From NCBI GenBank assembly GCA_964408435.1, contig CAYOZL010000054.1, positions 1 through 16,516 of the forward strand: 16,516 nucleotides of DNA, read 5' to 3'. The translations under genes were made by a program, and so were the position numbers. The stretch comes from CAYOZL01 sp964408435 (lineage in GTDB: Bacteria > Bdellovibrionota_C > UBA2361 > SZUA-149 > CAYOZL01). Positions 1-7,325 of this stretch are shown here, one piece after another. The notes beneath the pieces were generated by a model, which saw nothing but the letters and a program-made list of their open reading frames with translations, searched no databases and was not told where the DNA came from. How positions within the stretch are numbered: the first letter of the stretch is position 1; the number at the start of each line of letters is the position of its first letter.

Positions 1-1975
1 TAAAATTACCTTGTGGAGAAGATGGCAGTAAACTTCCGTCACATCCTGCATTAGCGGCAAAATTAGTTGAATGAATAGTCGGTCCTGTTAGAACCCCGTT
101 ATTTGTATTATCAGTAACCCAACCTTCTGTATCTGTTTCAAATTCAATTGCAGTTGAAGTACAATTACTATTTTCTATAAAATCAGGGATTCCATCTCCA
201 TCACTATCTAGTGGAGGTAATATTTCTAACTCGTGATCCTCAACCTCTCCCCCCCGTAAGAAACCAAGCGAACTATTTAAATCTGCTGTTAGATCAGTAG
301 TTAGTCTAAATCGCGCATAAGTTACACCAGGTGTGATATCAGCAGGAATTGTTGGCCAGATTAAAGAAACTGTACCATTAGCTGCGGTTTGAAGACTCGC
401 CCCCTCATCAGGATCAAAGGTTCCTGAACGATCAAAATCTATCCAACCTAAAAGCATTAGGCTTAGACCTGAAGTATTAGTGATAACAACATTTTGTGAA
501 AAACTTGAAAGGCCACTCACAATAGAAGCAGGCAAAGCGATGCTCTCATCATCTCCTGTATTATCATCATCTCTAGCATTCCCACTGTCATCAATACCAT
601 CACCACCAAAAGCATCATCATCAGCATCAACAAGGCCACCAATCCTAGGATTAGCTCCACCTGGACTAGAAAAAGAATGATAAGGCCCATTATTAGAAAA
701 AAGTGTTTGATAATCACCTAGACCAGTACCAGCAGTAGTATCTGGCGCATCACCAAAATCTGCTGAACAACCAGTAATCGTTACCAACACAAACTCACTT
801 GAGCCAACGCCATTGATAGTTATTTCATCAACAGGGCTTGGGAAAGTGAATCTAGCATTTGCTTGACCATCTACAATTGAACCAGTTGCGTCAGCTAGAA
901 TATTATTATTTGGGCCAGTAATTACTGCTCCATTATTAAGATTAAAAAAAGTAGGAAAAACTGGAACCCCTGCTAAAAAGCCTGTAACCTCCTGAGACTC
1001 TGAAGCTCCACCAACATCTGAAACAAGTATATTAATATTTTCTAAAGGTCTTGAATAAGTAATAGTCTTATTACTAGTTCCCCCTTGCACAACTGCCCTT
1101 ATACTATTTACGGTTTCTGTATAGGTTGGAGTCGTAGCAGTTGGATTAAAATTATCATAAGTAAGAGTATCTCCTAAAGGATTAGTCGATGTAGCGCTTG
1201 CAGTTCCAGGAGCAGGCACTCCTCCATCCCATTCCAAAAACGCCTCTTGAGGATTACATATAGGTAGATTAAATGTTTCTGTAAAAACAGAAAATCGAGT
1301 GGCGTTTACTGAAGCAGCAAAGGTTCCAGTAGTTTCATTTTCAACCTGAAAACCTCCAGCAGTTCCTATTACAGTAAAATCATATCCAATCTGGGTAGCT
1401 GGAGCAGGACCTGTTGCAGTTCCAGGAATTATAGTAAGCGTATCTCCAACAATTGTAAAAGTAGAATCAGTACTATTAATAAAGCTGGCTGCCGTAAAAT
1501 TCCAATTAAAACCTGGACTAGGATTTATAACTGTAAACCTAAGCAAATCAAGACCTTGTGAATCGATAGAGCTAGCTGCCCCATCTGTAGGGTCACTATC
1601 CGTTACTTCATCTGCAGCAATTCTAAAATTAGTTTGAGATGAAAATGTTAAGGTTGTACCAACTATTGTACCCGATGTGCGAGGAACATCATCAAAGAAT
1701 TGAATTGCTGTACCCGCATCTGCTCCAGATGCTCCATCTGAGATTCCACCGTCAGTATTATCCCCTGCTGCTGGTGTCACAACACCTGGAGCAACACTTA
1801 CAGAGACTACCGGCAATCCACTAATATTAGTAGAAAACGCACCACCTACATTAGTTAAACCTGTAAACTCAACAGGATCATTACTTAACTGACCTGTTGC
1901 TTGAGCAAGCACTGAAGAACAAAATACAACTAAAACTACTACTATATGATGCAAAATATTTTTTACTATCTTCAT
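1..1975 (-). CDS. Secreted GEVED-domain surface protein (3' end outside window)
   Basis: This long open frame starts at ATG 1975 behind an AAGGAA ribosome binding site and is still open at base 1, so about 658 residues are visible. The protein has a Sec signal peptide (basic start, valine-rich core, probable cleavage VLA|QA after residue 24). It then consists of Ser/Thr/Asn-rich beta-type sequence with few charges. Around residue 420 a DFGDAPD motif leads into an Asp-rich stretch (VDADDDAFGGDGIDD), followed by a GEVED domain at about residues 490-585 (GWIDFDRSGTFDPDEG ... RFRLTTDL ... GEVEDHELEI). A calcium-binding type 3 thrombospondin-like motif DSDGDGIPD comes next, and a new domain begins with IEFETDTEGW. 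Such proteins are exported and often surface-bound adhesins or matrix proteins; that role is an inference. It has its own candidate promoter and lies 178 bp from the upstream lipoprotein gene. No sorting signal is visible because the C-terminus is missing. Confidence 0.85.
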   Translation of the reverse strand, partial: MKIVKNILHHIVVVLVVFCSSVLAQATGQLSNDPVEFTGLTNVGGAFSTNISGLPVVSVSVAPGVVTPAAGDNTDGGISDGASGADAGTAIQFFDDVPRTSGTIVGTTLTFSSQTNFRIAADEVTDSDPTDGAASSIDSQGLDLLRFTVINPSPGFNWNFTAASFINSTDSTFTIVGDTLTIIPGTATGPAPATQIGYDFTVIGTAGGFQVENETTGTFAASVNATRFSVFTETFNLPICNPQEAFLEWDGGVPAPGTASATSTNPLGDTLTYDNFNPTATTPTYTETVNSIRAVVQGGTSNKTITYSRPLENINILVSDVGGASESQEVTGFLAGVPVFPTFFNLNNGAVITGPNNNILADATGSIVDGQANARFTFPSPVDEITINGVGSSEFVLVTITGCSADFGDAPDTTAGTGLGDYQTLFSNNGPYHSFSSPGGANPRIGGLVDADDDAFGGDGIDDSGNARDDDNTGDDESIALPASIVSGLSSFSQNVVITNTSGLSLMLLGWIDFDRSGTFDPDEGASLQTAANGTVSLIWPTIPADITPGVTYARFRLTTDLTADLNSSLGFLRGGEVEDHELEILPPLDSDGDGIPDFIENSNCTSTAIEFETDTEGWVTDNTNNGVLTGPTIHSTNFAANAGCDGSLLPSSPQGNF

Positions 1976-2017
1976 TCAAATTCCTTACTAAGGTTTTACG
2001 ATCTTGGGTTAACTCAA

Positions 2018-2046
2018 ACAATAAGCGCAACTATTTCGTTTCACAA
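2018..2046 (-). promoter_or_regulatory. Candidate promoter of the GEVED-protein gene
   Basis: On the minus strand TTGTGA (2041-2046) and TATTGT (2018-2023) are separated by exactly 17 bases, in the 178-bp gap ahead of the GEVED gene. The match to the sigma-70 consensus is moderate. The -10 region and its flanks (2013-2029) resemble a segment ahead of the TraD-like gene (12750-12766). Confidence 0.35.
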
Positions 2047-2153
2047 AAAGCTCACCATGTGCAAAAAATACATTAAGATTTAAGCTTCAACAAATGTTTT
2101 TTTTTAAAGATATTAAAAATATTTAAAGATAATAGAGAAAGTACTTAGTTAAG

Positions 2154-2882
2154 CTACCAAAGCTTAAGAGGAAAAGACTCCCCTACGACTTCCTCTTCTT
2201 TTTTATTGGCAATTTCTACAAATTGTTCTGCCCAATTATCAGCAATCGATTTAACTGCACCAAACATTGAAAATTGGCGAGTATCAATGAGGCGCACATC
2301 ACGAGTTTCACGATCTGCAAATGTTGCAAGCACTTCTTTTGTTCCAGCGTCACGAAGACGCGCTTCAAATGCAAGACTAGAGTCATTAGTAATCTTACCA
2401 GCAACTTTTAGAGCAGGATAAGGAATAACTTCAAATGCTCCTAGAGTAGTGTTACTTGGAGTTGCTTCTATAAGAGCCATTTCTAAAATTAAAGTATTAG
2501 CTTCTTCATTATTAACAACTAAGAAGTGTTTTCTTGGATCTTCTCTAAAAGATTTAATAACGCTCCTACGAGTATGCTCAGCAAGTTCGTTTATTTCATC
2601 AAATATATTTTTTCTTTTATTATTGTTTTTTATTTTTTGAACCCACTCGCTCTTAAGCACATATTGAATGTTAATTGGCGCTATCATTATCTTATGATAG
2701 CTCTGAAAATTTACTCCCTGTTTTGTCCACCCTTTTTGAAACGGAAGTGTTTCTGGTTTAGTAAATCGCTCTGGATGCTTTACAAATCCAGCATTAGGAG
2801 CTGAACTTGAACAGCTTGACAATAAAAGTAAAGAAACAATGGATAAAAAGACGATAGATAAAAGTTTAATCTGTTTTTTCAT
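2154..2882 (-). CDS. DUF3313-like lipoprotein
   Basis: A 242-residue protein starting at ATG 2882 and ending in TAG. The N-terminus is a lipoprotein signal peptide (MKKQIKLLSIV..., lipobox LSSC with the acylated Cys at residue 24), so it should be anchored to a membrane, most likely the outer membrane because residue +2 is Ser. The mature part contains FQKGWTKQGVNFQSY followed by KIMIAPINIQYVL, a layout I associate with the DUF3313 family of proteobacterial lipoproteins. The rest alternates helices with beta segments (LEMALIEATP, LAFEARLRDAGTKEVLATFADRE). The family has no firm function. It follows the small lipoprotein gene by 20 bp and is probably co-transcribed with it. The DUF3313 assignment is from pattern memory and is less certain than the lipoprotein call. 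Confidence 0.8.
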   Translation of the reverse strand: MKKQIKLLSIVFLSIVSLLLLSSCSSSAPNAGFVKHPERFTKPETLPFQKGWTKQGVNFQSYHKIMIAPINIQYVLKSEWVQKIKNNNKRKNIFDEINELAEHTRRSVIKSFREDPRKHFLVVNNEEANTLILEMALIEATPSNTTLGAFEVIPYPALKVAGKITNDSSLAFEARLRDAGTKEVLATFADRETRDVRLIDTRQFSMFGAVKSIADNWAEQFVEIANKKEEEVVGESFPLKLW

Positions 2883-2902
2883 GAGATTACCTAACCCTAA
2901 AG

Positions 2903-3190
2903 TTATTCAATAAGCCGACAACCAAAACGTTCTGATATATAACGCGCTTCATTAAAAGAGCCAAGTTTTTGCGCTATAACTGTTTTATCTTCTATATTAA
3001 TAGTATAACTACCTGCTTCAAAGACAGGTTGACCATAATCAATACAGTATTTTTCATCCTGCTTTGAAACAAACATACATGAGCACACTTCCTTAGCAAA
3101 AAGAGCTGAAGTAGTTGGAGCAACACTACAGCCCATAATACTAGATAGAATTACAAGAAACACAAAAAATATTTGATATCTTAATTTCAT
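2903..3190 (-). CDS. Small cysteine-containing lipoprotein, function unknown
   Basis: A 95-residue protein with an ATG start at 3190 and a TAA stop. It opens with a short signal peptide ending in SSIMGC, which reads as a lipobox with Cys 21 as the lipidated residue. The mature part is about 75 residues and holds four further cysteines: a CSC pair at 36 and 38, C49 in the motif KYCIDY, and C91 close to the end (FGCRLIE). In the periplasm these could form two disulfides. I do not recognise the family. The gene lies 10 bp after the beta-lactamase-like hydrolase and 20 bp before the DUF3313-type lipoprotein, so it is very likely part of the same transcript. No strong ribosome binding site is visible, which suggests translational coupling. 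Confidence 0.75.
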   Translation of the reverse strand: MKLRYQIFFVFLVILSSIMGCSVAPTTSALFAKEVCSCMFVSKQDEKYCIDYGQPVFEAGSYTINIEDKTVIAQKLGSFNEARYISERFGCRLIE

Positions 3191-3200
3191 TTTAAAGACT

Positions 3201-4346
3201 TTATTTTAAAGCTCCTAAAATGAGTTTATACAAAGTATTTCGATTAATTTCTCCATCTTTATCGTAAGCTGTACGCACTACAAGCATGTTTTGCTCAGGA
3301 AAAATAGCAAGTGACTGACCGTAATGACCAAGTGCCATATATAAACTCTCAGGTGCATCTGGATATGGTCTCTTAAGCCCTTTTTCTTTATTACTCTTAT
3401 TTAACCACCAATGAGCCCCATAGTTTTCTCGATTTGCAAAACCTTCAAGATTAGTTTCTGCAAAGGCTGGAGCAACTGAGGTACTGTACTGAACCCAGTC
3501 CTTAGGTAATAAGCGTTTACCATTCCAAATTCCATTTTTAAGATAGAGTAGCCCTAGTTTTGCAAGCTCTCTAAGTGTCATATATAAATACGATGATCCA
3601 ATAAATGTTCCAGCTTGATCTTGCTCCCAAGTAACATTAGACATTCCAAGTGGCTCAAAAAGATACTTCCAAGGCATTGCATCATAATCATCTTTGCTAA
3701 ATTTAGTTTTAAGCATACTCATCAAAATATTTGATGTTCCACTTGAATAATAAAATTGTTTATTTGGCTTATGAGCCAGCTTTTGCTCAGCGCTATATGC
3801 TCCCATATCTGTTTCCATATAGAGCATTTCAACAACATTACTATCAAGTAGCTTACCTTTGTATAAATTAAAAAAATTAATACCGTAACCTTCCATCCAA
3901 TCTAAACCTGCACTCATTCGTAAGAGATGACTAATAGTAATTTTTCTTTTCTCTTTAAAATTTAATATTGAAAAATATTTGTATGCAAAATCCTCTCTTG
4001 AAAGGATTCCATGATATTCTGATATTCCATAAAGAGTGTTTACAAAACTCTTTGTTGCCGACCAAAGGATATGAGGCTTATCTTTATTAAAACCATGATA
4101 ATATTTTTCAAATACTAAATGGTTATCTTTTATAATTAAAAAACCATCTGTACTATAGTCATTTGCATCATTTTCTTTTTGACCCTTTTCTATGTAGCGA
4201 AGAACATCAGAAAAGGCACTTTCATTAAAAACCTCAGCATGTGACTTCCTCTTCCAATCTGGGTTTGGGTAAATATCTTCTGCATATGAAGCTTGACTAA
4301 ATAGTACATGACAAATTGTAGATAATAGAATGCACTTTACTTTCAC
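3201..4346 (-). CDS. Secreted serine hydrolase, class C beta-lactamase-like
   Basis: Belongs to the serine beta-lactamase/penicillin-binding-like hydrolase family (AmpC, esterase EstB, 6-aminohexanoate-dimer hydrolase). Numbered from the longest frame (TTG at 4388), the nucleophile motif SxxK is S110-A-T-K113 in LWSATKSF. The second motif is Y214-S-S-G, in place of the usual YxN, and the third is probably GHYGQ at 354-358, where KTG lies in classical enzymes. These replacements fit an esterase/amidase or peptidase better than a true beta-lactamase. I place the start at GTG 4346, because the protein then begins directly with a normal signal peptide (MKVKCILL... cleaved after ASYA). The TTG start at 4388 adds 14 residues and overlaps the apt stop. 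With the GTG start the gene follows apt by 23 bp. Substrate is unknown; it acts in the periplasm. Confidence 0.85.
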   Translation of the reverse strand: MKVKCILLSTICHVLFSQASYAEDIYPNPDWKRKSHAEVFNESAFSDVLRYIEKGQKENDANDYSTDGFLIIKDNHLVFEKYYHGFNKDKPHILWSATKSFVNTLYGISEYHGILSREDFAYKYFSILNFKEKRKITISHLLRMSAGLDWMEGYGINFFNLYKGKLLDSNVVEMLYMETDMGAYSAEQKLAHKPNKQFYYSSGTSNILMSMLKTKFSKDDYDAMPWKYLFEPLGMSNVTWEQDQAGTFIGSSYLYMTLRELAKLGLLYLKNGIWNGKRLLPKDWVQYSTSVAPAFAETNLEGFANRENYGAHWWLNKSNKEKGLKRPYPDAPESLYMALGHYGQSLAIFPEQNMLVVRTAYDKDGEINRNTLYKLILGALK

Positions 4347-4369
4347 ATCTAAAGACTTAGAGTACGCAT

Positions 4370-4933
4370 CTAATAACTTATCAAACAAAAGGAATTATAG
4401 TCTTTAATTTTTTCTTTTCCATTTAAGAAACTAAGCTCTGATAAAAAAGCTATCTCGATAATCTCTGCATCTAATCTGGAGACCAATTCTGCAGTTGCGC
4501 TCGCTGTTCCTCCAGTTGCTAGAACATCATCAACAATAACTACTCTTTCTTTCGCCTTAATTGCGTCTTGATGAATTTCTAAAGAATCGCTTCCATATTC
4601 AAGCTGATAAGACACTTTCTCTACCTTATAAGGAAGCTTGCCTGGCTTTCTTACCGGTACAAATCCTATTTTCATTTTTGCTGCAATTGCCGCAGCAAAA
4701 ATAAAACCTCTTGATTCTATTCCAATAATCTTATCGATTTTATTTTCTTCAAACCTAGATGCAAAATAATCAATAATGTCACTAAAGATTTCACCTTCAG
4801 CTAATAATGTTGTGATGTCGTAGAAATTTATCCCTGGCTTAGGGAAATCTGGAACTTCTCTAATTAAAGCTTTTGTTTTTAAAGCAAGCTCACTCTTATT
4901 TAAATTAGTATCTAAATCAATATTAGAGCTCAT
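4370..4933 (-). CDS. apt: Adenine phosphoribosyltransferase
   Basis: Purine salvage enzyme that joins adenine to PRPP to give AMP and pyrophosphate in the cytoplasm. The sequence shows the family signature from the N-terminus on: IREVPDFPKPGINFYDITTLL, then IESRGFIF, PVRKPGKLP, and the PRPP-binding loop VVIVDDVLATGGTA. The protein is 187 residues from ATG 4933. A GTG at 4942 would add three residues, but the ATG has AAAGTG a better distance upstream. This is slightly longer than the usual 170-180 residues because of an N-terminal tail before the conserved start. It lies about 20 bp after the TPR gene and directly before the serine hydrolase, so it is embedded in an envelope-protein transcript, an unusual setting for a salvage enzyme. 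It ends in TAG. Confidence 0.95.
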   Translation of the reverse strand: MSSNIDLDTNLNKSELALKTKALIREVPDFPKPGINFYDITTLLAEGEIFSDIIDYFASRFEENKIDKIIGIESRGFIFAAAIAAKMKIGFVPVRKPGKLPYKVEKVSYQLEYGSDSLEIHQDAIKAKERVVIVDDVLATGGTASATAELVSRLDAEIIEIAFLSELSFLNGKEKIKDYNSFCLISY

Positions 4934-4953
4934 AAGTTTCACTTTATCTAAAA

Positions 4954-5715
4954 TTATTTATCAATGACCCTAGCAATATGCTCATCAAGTCGCTTATGAC
5001 TATAACCCATATGCTTAGCTTTATAATAGTGTTCTAGAGCACTTTGCTTGCTACCAAGACCCTCAAAAGCAACTCCTAAAGTAATCTCTCTTTCTGCACT
5101 AGGTTGCTTTGCTTGAGCAAGTTTTAAAATCCTAATAGCTTCTTTATATTTTTTTTGCATAAGATAAGCATTAGATAAATTATTTAAAACTGAGGACTTA
5201 TTACCTATAAGTTCTTTAGCTTTAATTAAATTAATCTCAGCACTTTTCCATTTATTCAAAAGTGCATAAATCGCACCAAGCTTTGAATAACATTCTCCAT
5301 CATTAGGATCGTTTTTTAAAAGTTTTTTATAAACCTCTATTGCTTTATTGTACTCTTCCAAACTAATTAATATTTCTGCTTTTCTTCTTAAATAAAGACC
5401 ATCTTGAGGTGAAATCTCTAAGGCTTTATTAATCTTTTCTAAAGATTTTCCATATTTTTTTTCAGCCATGAAATAACCAGACATATTATAAAGCACTTCA
5501 CAGTTACTAGGATTATTCTGATGTGCTAATTCAAGATTCTTAATTCCTTCTTTCCTATTACCTTGAAAAAGGAATTTAACTCCTTCTTGATTAAAATCAG
5601 ATTTAACGCTCTCAGAGCTACTATTAAACTTTAAAAGCTTAGGTTTTAATTCTTGGGCGAAACTTGGGATAAGGAAAAAAAACTTAATAAAAAAAATTGT
5701 TAATACTGTTTTCAT
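4954..5715 (-). CDS. Exported tetratricopeptide repeat protein
   Basis: A 253-residue protein starting at ATG 5715 (a GTG just before it is the other option). The N-terminus is a signal peptide rich in Phe and Ile with probable cleavage SFA|QE near residue 21, so the protein should act in the periplasm. From about residue 41 to 241 it is made of six consecutive TPR units of about 34 residues: 41-72, 73-106, 107-140, 141-174, 175-208 and 209-241. Typical positions are kept (for example EEYNKAIEVYKKLLKNDPND and KKYKEAIRILKLAQ). TPR stacks bind other proteins; the partner is not evident. It is the first gene of the leftward run ending with the lipoproteins and lies behind a candidate promoter shared divergently with the HTTM gene. 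It ends in TAA. Confidence 0.85.
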   Translation of the reverse strand: MKTVLTIFFIKFFFLIPSFAQELKPKLLKFNSSSESVKSDFNQEGVKFLFQGNRKEGIKNLELAHQNNPSNCEVLYNMSGYFMAEKKYGKSLEKINKALEISPQDGLYLRRKAEILISLEEYNKAIEVYKKLLKNDPNDGECYSKLGAIYALLNKWKSAEINLIKAKELIGNKSSVLNNLSNAYLMQKKYKEAIRILKLAQAKQPSAEREITLGVAFEGLGSKQSALEHYYKAKHMGYSHKRLDEHIARVIDK

Positions 5716-5727
5716 CACTATCTATAA

Positions 5728-5755
5728 TTTATATTGGTTATAAGCCTAAATGCAA
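5728..5755 (-). promoter_or_regulatory. Candidate promoter of the TPR-apt-hydrolase run
   Basis: On the minus strand TTGCAT (5750-5755) and TATAAA (5728-5733) are 16 bases apart, and the TPR start codon follows within 20 bases of the -10 box. The 56-bp gap is the only place from which both divergent genes can be transcribed. It overlaps the plus-strand candidate, so the two may compete. Confidence 0.4.
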
Positions 5756-5762
5756 CTATATT
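5734..5762 (+). promoter_or_regulatory. Candidate promoter of the HTTM gene
   Basis: TTGGTT (5734-5739) and TATATT (5757-5762) are spaced by 17 bases on the plus strand, with the HTTM ATG at 5775. No clear ribosome binding site lies between them, and the distance is short enough for a nearly leaderless transcript. Confidence 0.4.
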
Positions 5763-5774
5763 TATTAGACGATT

Positions 5775-6746
5775 ATGTTTAAGCACCTATCCAATCCTTT
5801 TTATTTAGACTTAAGGTCTCTGGCTCTTTCAAGGATCTGCCTCGGTATTTGTCTATTTATTAATCTTGTTATTTCCTCACTTAGCTTAAATGCTTTTTAT
5901 ACAGATAATGGGATTCTACCTAGAGCTATACTAGCTTTAAAATACAAAGAATACTCATATTTTAGCTTAAATGTTCTTTCAGGTAGCTATAGCTTTCAAG
6001 TCCTAATTTTTGCTCTAACAATAGTTTTTTCTATTGCCTTAATACTTGGAGCGTATTCAAGAATCTCTAATTTCTTGTGCTGGTTATTTTTCTTAAGTAT
6101 CTACAACAGAAACCCTTTTGTTCTAGATGGTGGCGATGATGCTTTAAAGCTTTTTTTATTCTGGTTATGCTTTTTGCCAGTATCTAAATACTTTTCTCTA
6201 GATAGCTTATCTAATAAGAAAAACAAAGGAAATGTAAATCCCAGTAACATTAAAATTTCAGGAGTTACTTGCTTTGCATTTATCACTCAACTTGCAAGCA
6301 TTTATTTCTTCTCAGCGATGTTAAAAACCTCTCCTCACTGGAACGATACTGGAACAGCCATACACTTAGCACTTGCTTTAGATTCATTTTCTAGCGAATT
6401 AGGAAATTACTTATTAAATTTCCCTAAATTATTAAAATTTTCTACCCTTGCAACCTGGAACATAGAGAAATACTTTCCTTTCTTACTCTTCATTCCCTTT
6501 GCTACAAAATTTTTTAGAACAATAGTAGTGTTCACTTTTATGTCTTTTCATATTGGTCTTGCTACCTTTATGGATTTAGGGATTTTCCCCTTAGTAATGT
6601 TTAGTGCCTGGGTAGCTTTAATACCTAGCAATATATGGAAATACATCAATTATAAAAAATTTATCAATACTAAGTTAAATTTTTTTAATTTCATACCCAC
6701 AAGCTTTACTCACAGAAAGAATAGATCTCTAAAAGCTAGCTTTTGA
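5775..6746 (+). CDS. HTTM-domain membrane protein, N-terminal part (ends at in-frame TGA)
   Basis: A 323-residue integral membrane protein from ATG 5775 to a TGA at 6744-6746. Hydrophobic segments recur along the sequence, for example near residues 20-38, 75-95, 98-110, 125-138, 165-182, 233-243, 249-262 and 268-284. It has features of HTTM (horizontally transferred transmembrane) proteins, distant relatives of vitamin K-dependent gamma-carboxylase: LALSRICLG near the start, YNRNPFVLDGGDDALKLFLFW at about 110-130, SPHWNDTGTAI at about 186-196 and FHIGLATFMDLGIFPLVMF at about 258-276. Bacterial HTTM proteins of this type usually continue with a C-terminal domain of some 170 residues, and that domain is encoded immediately downstream in the same frame. 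The gene is therefore best read as one roughly 500-codon gene cut by a single stop. Biological role of bacterial HTTM proteins is largely unknown. Confidence 0.8.
   Translation: MFKHLSNPFYLDLRSLALSRICLGICLFINLVISSLSLNAFYTDNGILPRAILALKYKEYSYFSLNVLSGSYSFQVLIFALTIVFSIALILGAYSRISNFLCWLFFLSIYNRNPFVLDGGDDALKLFLFWLCFLPVSKYFSLDSLSNKKNKGNVNPSNIKISGVTCFAFITQLASIYFFSAMLKTSPHWNDTGTAIHLALALDSFSSELGNYLLNFPKLLKFSTLATWNIEKYFPFLLFIPFATKFFRTIVVFTFMSFHIGLATFMDLGIFPLVMFSAWVALIPSNIWKYINYKKFINTKLNFFNFIPTSFTHRKNRSLKASF
6744..6746 (+). other. In-frame TGA inside the HTTM reading frame
   Basis: The stop sits in the context AGC TTT TGA AAA AAC. The frame before it (from 5775) and after it (to TAA at 7275-7277) is the same, and no other stop interrupts either part. 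A TGG-to-TGA change would account for it; so would a base-calling error or read-through. Confidence 0.8.
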
Positions 6747-7277
6747 AAAAACATTTTCACTAAAAGTATCTGCTTCTTGTTAATAACTTACACACTATTT
6801 TGGAATATTAGATCTTTAGACTTTAATAAATATGAGCCTTACTTCTCAAGGGATTTAAACTGGATAGGCAAATCAATTCGCTTAGATCAGTACTGGGCTC
6901 TTTTTGCACCAAAACCCATGCAAGACGGTGGTTGGTTTATCTTAGTTGGAAGGACAAAAGATACTTTAGAAAAAGTAGATGTAAAAACTGGAAAGAAGCC
7001 TGACTTTAGTAGGCCAGAAAGAACAGCAACAACTTATAAAGATTTCAGGTGGAAGAAGTATCTATTAAATATTTGGCTTAAAAAGAATTCTAAATATAGA
7101 AAGCACTACGCTAACTACCTATGTAGAATATCAAAACAAAAACTTTGGTCTGTAGAAATAATCTATATGTTGGAGAAAGTACTATTACCCAACTCGAAGA
7201 ACAGTATAAATAAAGAGAAAGAAAGATTAAGAAAAAAGCCTAAAAAAATTACCCTCTGGAAACAAGAGTGCCCTTAA
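6747..7277 (+). pseudogene. C-terminal part of the HTTM protein, same frame after the TGA
   Basis: The frame continues from the TGA without another stop to TAA 7275-7277, 176 codons. Translated, it gives a transmembrane segment (SICFLLITYTLFWNI) followed by a soluble part with RLDQYWALFAPKPMQDGGWF, FRWKKYLLNIW, YANYLCRISKQ and a final ITLWKQECP. I recognise this as the C-terminal domain found at the end of full-length bacterial HTTM proteins, not as an independent gene. The only early start candidate is TTG 6777, which has no ribosome binding site; the first ATG lies well inside the domain. So the part is either translated by read-through of the TGA, present as a decayed fragment, or an effect of a sequencing error. 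Its intact frame means any decay is recent. Confidence 0.7.
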
Positions 7278-7288
7278 AATATTTAATT

Positions 7289-7298
7289 CACGATCGTG
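7289..7298. repeat. 10-bp perfect palindrome between convergent genes
   Basis: CACGATCGTG lies in the 48-bp gap between the ends of the HTTM and glycosyltransferase genes. It has no loop and no following T-run, so it is not a normal intrinsic terminator; a protein-binding site is possible. No other terminator is visible in this gap. Confidence 0.5.
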
Positions 7299-7325
7299 TT
7301 GTAACAGACCAAGACATAACAGTCT

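Noticed and set aside
480..717. Overlapping short open frames on both strands in this segment
   Set aside because: They are shadows of the Asp/Ser-rich part of the GEVED protein, with low-complexity translations and no ribosome binding sites.
2166..2197. AAGAGGAA and TTCCTCTT inverted repeat at the end of the DUF3313-type gene, as a terminator
   Set aside because: The stem is short with a 16-base loop, lies within the coding region, and has no T-run after it on the minus strand.
2206..2804. Several plus-strand frames of 60-90 codons opposite the DUF3313-type lipoprotein
   Set aside because: They lie antisense to a gene with a clear lipoprotein signal and have no recognisable protein features.
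5775..7277. Genome-wide reassignment of TGA to Trp or Gly, as in some candidate phyla or mycoplasmas
   Set aside because: The other long genes run full length with no internal TGA and use TGG for conserved Trp, so a changed code is not supported.
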